A stretch of DNA of 64,000 bases from CAXBNB01 sp049115735. Lineage in GTDB: Bacteria > Bacteroidota > Bacteroidia > Cytophagales > Cyclobacteriaceae. The notes below the pieces were generated by a model, which did not search any database, was not told the origin of the DNA, and saw nothing but the letters and a program-made list of their open reading frames with translations. Both the position numbers and the translations under genes were made by a program. Each line of letters opens with the position of its first letter. The first letter of the stretch is position 1. This document shows, piece by piece, positions 46,301-47,551 of the stretch. The stretch is from positions 62,001-126,000 of the forward strand of contig JAGDZP010000006.1 in the NCBI GenBank assembly GCA_049115735.1, written 5' to 3'.

Positions 46301-47551
46301 GGATCTTCGATTGACGGCAATGAGGTTGTCCAAACTTTTGCCATTCAAAATACAGGTACGAGTGCCCTCAATATTTCAGCAGTTACATCAAGCGATCTTG
46401 CATTCACAATTGACAATACCATTTCATCAATTGCTCCCGGAGCGACAGAAACGTTTAGCATCAGCTTGTCAGGTAATTCAGTTGGGACCTTCAATTCTAA
46501 TATTACGATTTCCAGCGATGATGTTGATGAGGCAACTTTTGAGTTTCCAATTACCGCTACCGTACAGCAATTACTTGTTCCTGAAATCAGTGTGTTTGTG
46601 GGGCCTGATAATTCGGGGCAAGAACTACAAAGTAACCAATCCAACGTGATAGAGTTTGGAACAGGCACAGAAGGAGAGGTTATCACGCGTACATTCTCCA
46701 TTGAGAATATAGGTACGGCTGTATTGTCTATCCAGGATATCTCTGTTTCAGGTAGTGATTTTTCCATCAGTAGTTCTGTCAGCTCGGTAAAGGCCGGTAG
46801 TACGGAAAGTTTTGCTGTAACCTTGTCAGGTTCAAACCCTGGAACTTTCGAGGCTTCTGTCACCATTTCCAGTGATGATTCCGATGAAGGTACATTTGTC
46901 TTTCCTATTTCTGGTGCAATAGATGGGATCAATGTGATTGATGGCAATGACAATACAGGAAGTATTCTTATCTCTGACCAGCAAGTAAATCTTGGTACAA
47001 CGCCAATCAGTGTCGATGTAGAAAAGTCTTTTGTGATCGAAAACCTAAGTGAATCAAATGCACTGGTGATAAATAACATTTCTTCGGATAATCCGGTATT
47101 CGTAGTGGAAGGTGTACCTGCTTCTGTGCCAGCCTCCAACTTTGCTCAATTTACGGTGGTCTTGGTTGCGAGTATTGTTGGCACGCATACGGGTCAAATT
47201 TCAGTGTCAACATCAGTGAATGATTTTGTTTTTGAAGTTACCGGAGAAGTGCAGGAAGGGGCACTTCCTGATGTAAGCGTATTTAATGCTGTTACGCCTA
47301 ATGGGGATATGGTGCATGATTATTTGAAGATTGATAATATAGAATTCTTCCCCGATAATCTAGTGATCATATTCAATCGCTATGGCGACAAGGTTTTTGA
47401 GCAGCAGGGCTATGACAATGTGAGTCATACTTTTGTTGGTACCACCAATGTGGGACCGCAGAAAGAATTGGTTACTGGGAATTATTTCTATACTATTGAC
47501 AAGGGTGATGGCTCTGAAAAGAAAACAGGTTTTATATTCTTGAAAAGATGA
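19385..47551 (+). CDS. Giant T9SS-secreted mosaic surface protein (9,388 residues)
   Basis: One uninterrupted frame of 28,167 bases. Order by approximate residue: signal peptide with a long n-region (1-43); SbsA-type Ig-like (44-150); FG-GAP propeller (155-500); cell-wall-type module A (504-825); FN3-like (825-930); PD40-like propeller (935-1190); LamG (1305-1520); beta-helix 1 (1523-1990); TIG (1995-2080); second FG-GAP propeller (2100-2470); module B (2572-3110); 18 BspA/DUF285 repeats (3233-3690); beta-helix 2 (3765-4415); choice-of-anchor D (4415-4530); beta-helices 3-5 (4532-5840); six FN3-LamG units (5840-7800); choice-of-anchor D (7800-7915); LRRs (7970-8270); Ig-like; eight choice-of-anchor D (8367-9290); gliding-type T9SS C-terminal domain (9293-9388). 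The Asp-rich, low-Cys composition suggests Ca-stabilised extracellular display. Its ATGA overlap with a PorP/SprF gene indicates coupled synthesis. Ligand unknown; adhesion or gliding is inferred. Confidence 0.93.
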   Translation: MTIGNSYIPILRFFTHVGNVFDVLKTQVLIIFSLVCCFNAQAATPDLLSSSPSANENNIGPSSNIVLNFSELMSELSVDQSTGSVLDDNIQIRSVLSGRVDGTWSGDGTSTLTFDPTNDFHVGDKVEVIITTGAENTGGESALPHTLQFTVASEIGSSSNFTLNTINGSANAPTDIKVADLDGDGNLDVFAAVRIDDELQWYSGDGLGGLTAETAISVNAPEGIDAGDFDGDGLLDLVTAANSTDILWYKNNGSGFNSATTISNSETLSRDVHAVDIDADGDVDIISAGGTGGAAKLWTNNGSGVFASTTISSTSEPLAVFSADMDGDYDLDILVADQTDDLLSWFENGNSWSKTDIGDGRTNGPTDLYAADVDGDGDIDIVSSGRNSNSIDWFENTNGLGTSWTSHTASTSVNSAGGIFSADVTGDGNMDLIATGGNGANHEISLLVNDGAENFSRNVISTAINTGYATFAADLDEDGDLDIFLAAEGSDDLLWYQNDQIHTYYSRSSGAFDVTTRWNSETDGSGDDAVVADFTNGGVDFIIQNGHTISSPSADILIKDLTVESGGIFQNGNQNVTIGGDWTNNNGSSGFVPGTGTVQFNGSTAQSISGQTDFYNLNINNTAIPAEVTTTANISVVNQLTLTNGLLKVPSGITLSLGENALAIVGGTDANNMIEITTTGAISKNFNSDGSFLLPIGTIGAFTPVTLTTNSGTSYDGAGSIGEFSVTPVATEEPNVLSSGVSLTKYWNISSTDLSNINANVQFVYADSEIPGASNESIYVAGFYDGNWQTETSIVTASNSGTYSFVNAVSIDGNYTAGEPLAFDNPPVNQSGFPAIAAIGTDNITLDLSVDENATIYYSVLADGSSAPTSVDVIAGTGAVTSGSTTITALAQKQVNITGLIPETLYDIYVVAEDLNLNVQSSPILLEVTTRSITISYSVPVDFALNTPGLDGSISANDNTGYAVELSPDGTRLYTIGNQTQNLDQFNLTIPYDITGGSVSGGQYSSSSEGGGCWRSWTFSYDGRRMFGGKTCGGTIFQYSLSNPFEVSSGVRVDGTFGSHSNGLRISPNGDKLIIAQGSSVAQYSLSLPNDILSGTSLDVTDFSLGGNDMDFSPDGTKIFFLQGDGTVDQYTLGSPFDITSGLSDLQSFSDTSLPSGNIGLDMSEDGTKLYILNSSSDLLYQYSLASSAAFTETANGAVEGTLVVNIINDTFVSATDVENNMTINNLPAGMTPSVTLSGNNTIAHITLTGMAPNHSNTDDVNDLNFTFGDGAFTSGDASLVNDAVGANSGFAINFLETRPIGNRGAYFDGTADDNAIDLSTISTIPTGSNARTIEGWFKSDATSGTHTIFSYGTTTAGNQVQLSLNGATGNIEIDLGSDVTAWSAAANDGEWHHVAWSYSGGIVSTSTMYLDGTALFIESGGTGTPNTINNTAYIGALFGTVSEFLDEFEGQIDEVKIWNEARNETEINSGINTTTTNDSGLIGYWNLNEGTGTTANDIQTNGTVHDGTLVTNGTNLVLWSYRVTNTSDSGTGSLREAITQANLDTGREFIDFSIDAVGVQTINVLSVLPVISNPIILDGTTQLDFDSDAPTILIDGQNGDYHGFEFDAANCAFYGMEITNFTGSGRAAIYTNNDLADNFIIGAENKGNVLNGCELGVTILQADNGIIRANKMGTNSTGTAAVVIAGTTNGIRLDNNADGTIIGGVSAGQGNLISGNPQAGVRVILADNVQILGNRIGTNANGDAAIPNGDGIVFGFASGDKVTNSLIQDNLISGNTNNGIDINNADSNTIIGNLIGTDVSGTSGLSNTGSGISISVFSSGTTADSNTIGTVTSGQGNTIAYNGNRGVEVDPGDQTAQGNSIRGNSIFCNTSNAIELVASGTGAMNTGNNGISAPFIGTVIPGPAATASISGTSVLSDGTLIDVYRDSDICGTGLQAEEYLGTATVNSGDWTLGNSSTVPLSVTLTAGDTFTATATDALGNTSELSASLMVNAPAISSFSPIVAFAGDDITINGTDFDPTFSNNRVFIGGIEATVTAGNDTQLTVTLPTSAAYGPITVLATTTGLSGTSTLDLIPTYSNGVPTITASLFDSPVSVTTGSDPARVDVADLNQDGKVDIVVSESGSDLIRINENTSTLGSITFSQTTISHDFPGTQPVRLADMNADGLPDMVAMGASKVISIYDNTSAGSIAFGTAVTLTTNGTRSREAMRIGDLDLDGMPDIAVLTDFGSPPTGTRVEIFRHSGAPTSLDFDPPIELVDTRISGLAIGDLDGDGLPEIVTVTFDATSFIKIYKNNSTPGSLSFSLEATTYVAATPINTRLADIDGDGLLDIISASHRYATGLHVGGIQFLRNTTSGSISFDALQTYAIGGGQLNRPILDIGDINGDQRPDIVQGNPRGDTELNQPWILPNISTPGTIDFSAAVELPRGLSPNTDNPVSTELQDFDGDNKPDLFETYYGVNHIVQTRLNITPDTPPEIAITLDASSLAPGAGTNVNFILTGVFIYDNTFTIQLSDNLGSFASPTTLGSIATDSDGIAAISIPVNTPGGSYKLRLVSDNPIVTSNEADLTIERIYYSQSGGAFDATARWNTVPAGGGVDASAFDFTDGNSEFIIQNGHTITSPVADFLINDLTVESGGTFQADDPLRTHAFAGLLTIDVGGGLSSTDGIHEYRGGINNAGTFNPGNATFHDFTTNTQTVSATSLLDMNGQVDFHADVTFLETSVEVQLSDAASMQIHSGYTVTNQIATGFLSQRGGSFQIDGTLVNDAGAYLKIWSGSAEGGLVATATGNTVEYFRAGGQDILPTTYYHLMVGSSGVSNQTKTFDGASYTILGNLELTDAEIDGSPATLRVHGNITGSGTSSIRLNRPFDHLVMEGSADQVLNLPGFSSLEVRQMTINNQTTIQSTVTVSNQGISANAHLIIDNTVVNVTNGNIDVDAIITVDGGRLERRGDASFSTSTSFGPTKMIDTQNGGFVRINNPSSGSSHFYPLGTGSVYTPIVVTSNHTSGASPYIETTTTALEEPNVITSGVSLNKYWTVNSSDLSISSATITMTYDDSEINGSEAIYLPAYYSTEWNTGSVSDVTEASNTAVYTHAAVSEFNGNYTTGQILAFGDPFTTTWSTTDGTITIPTKSGETYNYDIIWTNLTNATQGDGSITGQTGDYTITGLNNADVYQIEISGNFSAIQFANGSEKDKILTVEQWGDQVWTSFLNAFYGCTNLSIPATDAPDLSIVTDMGAMFHSASSFNSPINHWDVSNVEDFSNMFRSANSFNQPLTGWTPTSAINMSFMFYFNDAFNQPIDSWNVSSVQTMASMFARTSSFNQDLNSWVLTEVTSVNAMFENATAFNGQVDGWTFTKLNDLRFMFSGATSFNQAVESWDVSTVTDMRNMFFGATAFNQPLNGWGTKTSLVEDMRNMFREATSFNQPLDAWDVSGVQFMTDMFRGATVFNQNLNTWSPSSCTTINGMFQAASAFNGSLDGWGVNTLLISDMRHVFYNASAFNQPLNSWRVDNVSLMSNMFFGASSFDQDLNSWNTAKVTNMSGMFQGATAFDGAIDLWDVSLVQNMGTMFREATSFNQPIGNWGVKTANVEQMGSMFWNAESFNQPLDSWDVSKVWTMASMFRNSDSFNQDLSSWNTSSVTGTLGMYYMFAAAIAFNGDITTWDVSNCPSFQGMFLGASSFNQNLGAWDISTASRIHFGGTSMSTANYDATLIGWLDDNGGTETIPTNFTITATGVTYCVAESARNTLEVSFDWTINDSGLDCTDAFIVTNTLDAGEGSLRWCVDNANNVVGANTITFSASISGGTISLQSEITISSGNGDGTAIDGDIDGDDVPDISIIQGGSNHDGILINAANCQINSLHMQGFVGVPRAPIKLDGSSATGNSIIGNYLGTTADGNSSGSTNYTGIDIRNGANGNFIGDGTSANRNIIGNASFGVRINGSDNTTISGNLIGISLNGTDIGSSRGIDAFNADGTVVGAIGTEPNVISNNSDAGILLNQSQNTVIMNNIIGLDATGALDHGNKIGINITNGSTSCQIGQAISGAGNVVSGNTQQGIYIDDSNDAVVVGNIIGLGLDGDTAIPNGTSGPPNIHIDGTSSGTNIGDGSVLGRNVISGGNGIGILITTGPTAVQGNYIGTNAAGSADRGNGGAGISLTGGSGTIGGKNVGEGNVISGNSYGIGISIGGYDIFGNYIGTNADGDTAIPNDNSGIRLSVGSGTHIGDGSAAGRNVISGNTNSGILVENASTTGNFISGNYIGLQADGSSALGNSDDGILIESQANGNAITLNAIAYNSDNGVEIGEVGVSGIDQNTLSQNSIYENIGQGILLVNGANNGLTPPTITTVTATEISGTGINGHTIEAFVDNTSSTPQGEFYLGSTIVSGGVWSMTGTFTTSDTFTATTRDADGNTSEFTVLAGASPEISVYQGMDSGGAEIFILGAADIGTEILGNNIIQNFAIENTGSTTLAITDIQSDTPGFSVTNSITEVAPGATETFSVTMSGSSVGPLTGTISIDNDDPNENPYDFTISGEILDPFIVTNTNDSGDGSLRWAIDNANANADANTITFNIPNSDPNFFSNTVTGDETWTITPVTPFPNITQDVILDATTQPGSGDHKIIMDGSNGIAAGLYIPSGRIEIYGFYFTNYTNALSFYDHGPNTSIVGGVGKGNVLVNCVNGIKAVFTDQLIIQGNYIGTDTYGNTGLGNTTGISSQTGSNTHTIGGGNPGEGNVISGNSTGIGTNGASSSIIQGNYIGTDPTGMVAIANGVGVLLNSASGSQIINNLISGNTGNGASIIASDGVIIQGNSIGANVNGNMPLANNIGIQTSGGSPNGTIGGLNAGEANIIAYNTIRGIDLVGAGDINNAIIGNQIFCNGFGIDLRGGNNNIQPPIITGITTNSVSGIGVNSETIHVYRDNSGCTPTEGQGQEYLGTTTVSGGVWEVSGLSIVVGFDLITATATSGTDGTSEFTDQNPYVVTNTNDSGEGSLRWTIDNANNAVGANTITFDIPTSDLNYNGNPANARWTITVLSDLPIISEELVLDGTSQPGVGDYKININGQGSLRFGFEAQARIEVYGMFMEGFSLNGSSAAIYCTTGSDNSIIGSPGKGNLFNNNFYGIWAWKTGIIIQSNLFGTDETGTIAVPNNSGMYFSGGADNILVGGAAASERNLISGNAGHGVFISSDGNTITVENNYIGTDITGTIALPNGIGVYTRGANTIIDNVISGNNDIGILSAVSNGTIIQGNYIGVDKDGTLPLSNAVGIESSTEMDNILIGGTGLGEGNIIAHNTEQGIFIKNASAEFNQIIGNSIYCNGQRNIDLNFSVPLQIGNDEKAAPIITSVVDGTISGTATDGDVIHVYRDNSGCVPIGADEYLGNTTVVGGVWSFNDGSILATDQMNATATDGSGNTSQFAVDFPDDWFTVVNTLDAGVGSLRRAIIRANSQTLSGPIDFNIPGVGPWVISMSTTLPALTMNNVVIDGTTQPTWDMDAGLMVTIDGSNLTGTDDGISINALDVGIYGLQVSNFPRYGILVNVFATNATIGSASKGNVVNGNGGVGVGIGWGGGIISGNRIGTNAQGTMAKPNATGIAPASGTIITDNLISGNTGNAIGIGGLGSNTQIIDNYIGTDVTGNAALPNNVGISMVTTGSSPIRGNVISGNTTYGILFSGNADNIVQDNKIGIGADGITPVGNGVGVYTWASNSTNSHIIGGTGVNEANIIAHNVNQGVLIEGANHDFNQIIGNQIFCNGDKGIDLNGVGNNNIQPPTITGVTTSSVEGEGINGHTVHLYKDDSGCDPAQGQEYLGMATVDGGGIWKVNGLSIDPTIDVITVTATTNTSGTSEFSAVPLAPGDLFTQEISSTQIDLTWRDNSNDETGFTIERATDYGFTQNVITYDIGSNAGATGTFSNTTTLNPETAYFYRVKATNAGGSSGYSNIKAGTTVTQPGNALSFLGDLAVDQINGLVNNVIIPDAPAFDITDNFTLEAWIKTSVNKTQGVITNMGGTGAFGYRMLVNGENVVFQYVGLGGLQSSLSLSLNGSIKVNDDTWHHVSVVRDGLDLKLYVDGVLDDNQMVNVQIDDGVGDIEIGSIWHGTGRNLWDGQIDEVRFWNVSRTQADIISTMETPLDGDEAGLMAYYRFDQGIGYGDNTTPAVNILPDRSQNQNDGLLNSSYELNNIISNWVTSTAFAVPRIRNTTFATNTDFVANWVPVAGATDHFLDVDDDPDFSSPIVSGLSLGNSGSQTVTVPLTTSTDYYYRLRANAGQYSDSFEFKKDPGNALSFHAGANTRVNVPLQAAVVNLPASSVEAWFKVDAIGGVHSIYSEDHNFAASYQLSLAGDVVQFRYVNAANTEGSFATGTTRIVPGVWYHTAGVYQSGVGTKVYLNGQLDGSDTDIGSSGQAVSINIGRLVNGGPDNFTGQLDEIRVWTKALTDAEVLASFNHTITEDDDLRLYYRFDEGIPGGNNTAETVISDLSGNSYDANFASGFVKTGTIANYVLSGAFSPVAPSNLITTEVSVSQINLSWDDNSTDETDFLIDRATDVGFSQNLQTFNAGGVNANSYSDMAVASETAYFYRVRATNSSGESANSNIKVGTTITPPGNALDFDGIDNYIVISESTELDFQTGDSFSMEAWVKTTNNSSPMFIAGKHLAGSYNGYYFIMNGTDAAYCNTPGHINFYVASGTASDACSDVDISDGLWHHIAGTYDNDLNQVKLYVDGVLQSDIGQRDGGLDNAQDFTIGDLPGTNLQFDGEIDELRIWDDVRMESEIQSNQFTTLEGNEEGLEAYYRFDLGIPSGNNISPSVHVLMDRSNNIHDGLLTNFDLTSSSSNWVDSDAMLPLAPTNLLTTEVSDGQIDLVWDDNSFGEDGFTIERSTDYGFTQNVETYDIGSNSGNTGTFSNTNTLAETAYFYRVKATNAIGDSDYSNIKAGTTITPPGNGLDFDGINDIVNCGNPAELLITDDITVEAWVNWAGNTTGNNHNIIGRSSSGESESDNILYLLTIETDGQIQFYFEHGSGNDNFFTSTEIIESGVWTHVAAVRDATLNTVTIYVNGLPSTIQQGSTYTNDASGGTNINQLVRLGSRQGASRHFDGQMDELRVWNVTRSETEIKNTIYTPLAGDEFGLQAYYRFDQGIANGDNNSPVTVNVLPDRSTNQNDGALSGFTLSGNSSNWVDGVSLNQPTNLLVDATYGLNSPEVVLTWDDNTNLETDYQIERATNSSFSAGLQTFTLGGVNAGTVSTYTDNTVANGTLYFYRVKAIGGSFGSDYSNTITAVPVLEAGNAASFDGVNDFVDVDPTIQNRTEYTFTCWFKSGGGGYLYTEGAPAALLTVATFPSWSFVNFGVYSSGDGPWQYAGSTGSIIKDGWNFYAISVTGATPTGGTATIILNNESRTRDLHQLNYGQAVDEAVFGRNVGSALGSQPDTPYTGEIDESATFSRALSEAEMFALRDSGIPSDHPDLLSLWHFDESNSSSIVYDASGNENHGTRNSGTQQVTSEALHPFAPENFQVVPQDGQAELQWDESFVDDFKQYNISYKLNSDVSYTTTTETDITANSFTITGLSNSSLYDFKVSATDVVDQLGPEGEIHEVPEVFAGNAAFFDGTNSSISVSDNNIFTRSSGLTLEAWIRPDNLNNSFQFLAGVSSAFGMRINDNNELEGFANDGGGTVLTSESASLLSEGNWTHVAMTFDGTATLRLYINGSQVHENTLMRAPQNASEPFWMGKNNSSTIFFDGLMDEVRLWDQQIDQTTLQSNMFTPLRGDETNVGTFNANLIGLWHFDEPAGHSTAYSTPSNLYDGTLAGNADFVLSGAMVALSEISVYEGTGTGGAEIFDEQITTYDIGSAQRTNSITMNFTIENTGNVPLDITSITSSNALFSIPIVPSTVAVNGTEVVSVTLDASSVGSFSTTISIVSNDDDEGTFTFPISGQITELIIGGVIEQDYNALVALYIATDGPNWTDDTNWLTANPVSSWFGVGVTGNRVTFVGLTNNNLTGTIPPEIGDLTSLITLGLRENNISSSIPIEIEDITALSVLELGSNQMDGAIPPELGNLSQLTRLSIPENLFTGSIPPELGNLSNLTLFQLEGNNLTGNIPIELGNLSQLQELRIHRNQLTGSIPVELGNLSNLVWIELANNELSGSIPSELGNLSNLNGLRLENNQLTGAIPPELGDLSNLNDLNLSQNQLLGSIPDELGSLLVLTDLELDDNQLTGTIPSSLGSLTLLNDLQLNLNQLTGAVPGTFVNLTSLSNLELNVNMLEDLPDLSSLSGLTALNIYDNNFEFDDIEPNVSVSGISYSPQSQLPAPGPFDLVEGDPLNLSVSIGGSSNEYQWVKDNVNISGEEADTYTVAAVSPSHAGTFYLSSTSPLVPGLTLRSDDIVVGVDFPEINVFVGIDNSGTPIADSQSTSINFGSIAEGNIIIQSFAIENTGSSTLTISSITASIVEFSATSIPTTVLPGATESFDITLDGSTLGIFNSIITITSNDADEGVFTLPVSGTIVAPEINVFVGSDNSGSSITNAQTADIDFGNALEGNNITQTFAIENTGVSDLTISSILSSDAKFLLAAVPATVASGSVEIFTITLDGSIPGIFNSDIIINSNDGDEGTFTFPVIGEISAPEIVVYEGADNASPEITDAQTTNIDFGSAVIVNDITRTFAIENVGTSTLNISSITSSFSEYTVSGAPASVAVGATETFTITLDGSTSGNFNSTITINSDDGDESPFTFPVAGQIVEPEIVVYNGVDNASPEITDAQTTDIDFGSAIITNNISRTFSIENTGTSVLNISSVTSSATEYTVSGAPSIVGVGATETFTITLDGSTSGNFNTTITINSDDVDENPFTFPVVGQIIEPEIVIFDGGDNTDPEITNAQATGIDFGSAVITNDITRTFSIENTGTSALNISSITSSNIEYTISGEPATIAAGTTETFAITLSGSISGTFNAVITIASDDLDEGTFEFNVSGTITAPEIEVFLGSDNSGTAIADGQATFVNLGSSIDGNEVVQTFAIQNTGTSALNISAVTSSDLAFTIDNTISSIAPGATETFSISLSGNSVGTFNSNITISSDDVDEATFEFPITATVQQLLVPEISVFVGPDNSGQELQSNQSNVIEFGTGTEGEVITRTFSIENIGTAVLSIQDISVSGSDFSISSSVSSVKAGSTESFAVTLSGSNPGTFEASVTISSDDSDEGTFVFPISGAIDGINVIDGNDNTGSILISDQQVNLGTTPISVDVEKSFVIENLSESNALVINNISSDNPVFVVEGVPASVPASNFAQFTVVLVASIVGTHTGQISVSTSVNDFVFEVTGEVQEGALPDVSVFNAVTPNGDMVHDYLKIDNIEFFPDNLVIIFNRYGDKVFEQQGYDNVSHTFVGTTNVGPQKELVTGNYFYTIDKGDGSEKKTGFIFLKR
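19850..20890 (+). repeat. FG-GAP/VCBS propeller 1: seven repeats
   Basis: Seven Asp-rich loops recur about every 48-50 residues: DLDGDGNLDV, DFDGDGLLDL, DIDADGDVDI, DMDGDYDLDI, DVDGDGDIDI, DVTGDGNMDL and DLDEDGDLDI. The DxDxDGxxD pattern is the Ca-binding loop of integrin-alpha-type FG-GAP repeats. The count of seven fits one closed seven-bladed propeller. Confidence 0.85.
20894..21860 (+). repeat. Module A, first copy of a duplicated beta-rich module
   Basis: It starts YYSRSSGAFDVTTRWN, continues with FIIQNGHTISSP and DLTVESGG, and closes with SGVSLTKYWNISSTDLS, DSEIPG and GNYTAGEPLAF. All of these recur in the same order in module B (27098-28720). The N-terminal part resembles G8-like or beta-sandwich segments of Bacteroidota T9SS cargo. 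Module A is shorter than B. Confidence 0.7.
22196..22945 (+). other. PD40/WD40-like propeller segment
   Basis: At least four repeats of the type LSPDGTRLYTIG, FSYDGRRMFGG, ISPNGDKLIIAQG, FSPDGTKIFFLQG and MSEDGTKLYIL, each followed by a Q-Y-L/N-L strand, as in beta-propellers of the PD40 class. Confidence 0.7.
23297..23945 (+). other. LamG (concanavalin-like) domain 1
   Basis: Starts AYFDGTADDNAIDL and has the LamG_3 landmarks RTIEGWFKSD, DGEWHHVAWSYSGG, GQIDEVKIWNEAR and LIGYWNLNEG. Such domains bind glycans or structural partners, often with Ca. Confidence 0.85.
23951..25365 (+). repeat. Parallel beta-helix module 1
   Basis: Opens with RVTNTSDSGTGSLREAI and then repeats short coils such as ILGNRIGTNANGDAAIPN and NLIGTD with GNxIxGN steps, typical of right-handed beta-helices. 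It closes with a beta domain of the form IDVYRDSDICG...EYLGTATV. The same opening and closing motifs mark four later copies. Confidence 0.85.
25370..25620 (+). other. IPT/TIG domain
   Basis: AISSFSPIVAFAGDDITING then FIGGIEATV and LTVTLPTSAAYGPITV: the standard TIG Ig-like fold pattern (FSPxxGxxGxxVTIxGxxF). Confidence 0.8.
25680..26790 (+). repeat. FG-GAP/VCBS propeller 2: seven repeats
   Basis: Seven loops: DLNQDGKVDI, DMNADGLPDM, DLDLDGMPDI, DLDGDGLPEI, DIDGDGLLDI, DINGDQRPDI and DFDGDNKPDL, spaced roughly 50-60 residues apart. It again fits a single seven-bladed propeller, but the loops are of the xGxPDI type and so are not a recent copy of propeller 1. Confidence 0.85.
27098..28720 (+). 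repeat. Module B, second copy of the duplicated beta-rich module
   Basis: Begins YYSQSGGAFDATARWN and carries FIIQNGHTITSP, DLTVESGG, SGVSLNKYWTVNSSDLS, DSEING and GNYTTGQILAF in the same order as module A. It is about 650 bases longer because of an inserted beta-rich stretch in its middle. Confidence 0.7.
29081..30455 (+). repeat. 18 tandem BspA-like / DUF285 repeats
   Basis: Eighteen units of about 25 residues with the consensus MxxMFxxAxSFNQPLxxWDVSxVxx. This is the DUF285 (BspA-like) LRR-related repeat found in surface proteins of mycoplasmas, Bacteroidota and some eukaryotic parasites. Two units are slightly longer (TKTSLV, KTANV insertions). A SYDATLIGW-like cap follows at about 30490. 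Confidence 0.92.
30677..32630 (+). repeat. Parallel beta-helix module 2 (longest)
   Basis: Opens VTNTLDAGEGSLRWCVDNAN. Many coils of the GNVISGNxxGIxI / GNYIGTNADG type follow, ending in a beta domain with GEFYLGSTIVSGGVWSM. It is about 500 bases longer than the other copies because of extra coils. Confidence 0.85.
32630..32970 (+). other. Choice-of-anchor D (ASH-like) domain, upstream single copy
   Basis: PEISVYQGMDSGG, NFAIENTGSTTLAITDI, ATETFSVTMSG and ISIDNDDPNENPYDF match the domain repeated eight times near the C-terminus. Confidence 0.85.
32978..36895 (+). repeat. Three tandem beta-helix modules (3, 4 and 5)
   Basis: Openings at 32978 (VTNTNDSGDGSLRWAIDNAN), 34289 (VTNTNDSGEGSLRWTIDNAN) and 35621 (VVNTLDAGVGSLRRAIIRAN). 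The units are about 437, 444 and 425 residues. Each has IDGTTQP-like and GNYIGTD coil motifs and closes with IxVYRDNSGCxP...EYLGTTTV. They arose by tandem duplication. Confidence 0.88.
36895..42785 (+). repeat. Six FN3-LamG units in tandem
   Basis: Units start near 36895, 37910, 38860, 39855, 40870 and 41840. Each has an FN3-like part (LTWDDNSxDETGFxIERATDxGF ... AYFYRVKATN) then a LamG part (GNALDFDG ... TLEAWIK ... WHHVAxxxD ... GQIDEVRxWN ... AYYRFDQG). The first half of unit 2 is a divergent FN3. With the early copy this makes seven LamG domains. Confidence 0.88.
42785..43125 (+). other. Choice-of-anchor D domain before the LRR block
   Basis: SEISVYEGTGTGGAEIF, MNFTIENTGNVPLDITSI and SNDDDEGTFTFPISGQI: the second isolated copy of this module. 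Confidence 0.85.
43288..44205 (+). repeat. Leucine-rich repeats of plant type
   Basis: About 12 repeats of 24 residues, consensus LxLxxNxLTGxIPxELGNLSxLxx, the IPxxLGxL form usual in plant receptor-like kinases and also in bacterial surface proteins. An LRRNT-like preface (LYIATDGPNWTDDTNWL) precedes it, as in other bacterial LRR proteins. The last repeat lacks the GxIP half. Confidence 0.92.
44483..47258 (+). repeat. Eight tandem choice-of-anchor D (ASH-like) domains
   Basis: Starts at 44483, 44831, 45179, 45527, 45875, 46223, 46580 and 46925. The first five steps are exactly 348 bases (116 residues); later steps are 357 and 345. Each copy has PEIxVFxGxDNSG, FAIENTGTSxLNISSI, GATETFTITLDGS and SDDxDEGTFTFPVxGxI. 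Copies 3 and 4 remain close at the DNA level. Confidence 0.92.
47263..47551 (+). other. T9SS type-B (gliding-associated) C-terminal sorting domain
   Basis: PDVSVFNAVTPNGDMVHDYL, VIIFNRYGDKVFEQQGYDN, LVTGNYFYTID and KTGFIFLKR match the gliding-motility-associated C-terminal domain (CHU_C, type B). This is the signal for T9SS transport; type-B cargo generally needs a cognate SprF-like protein. Confidence 0.93.

Noticed and set aside
44483..47258. Regular 348-base repeats as a possible CRISPR or satellite array
   Set aside because: The repeats are in frame, encode a known domain and have no short repeat/spacer pattern.
19385..47551. Many long reverse-strand frames inside the giant gene (for example 46345-47139, 264 codons)
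   Set aside because: They mirror the repeated Asp/Ser/Thr/Gly-rich coding of the forward strand, have low-complexity products, and recur at each repeat; the forward frame carries recognisable domains throughout.
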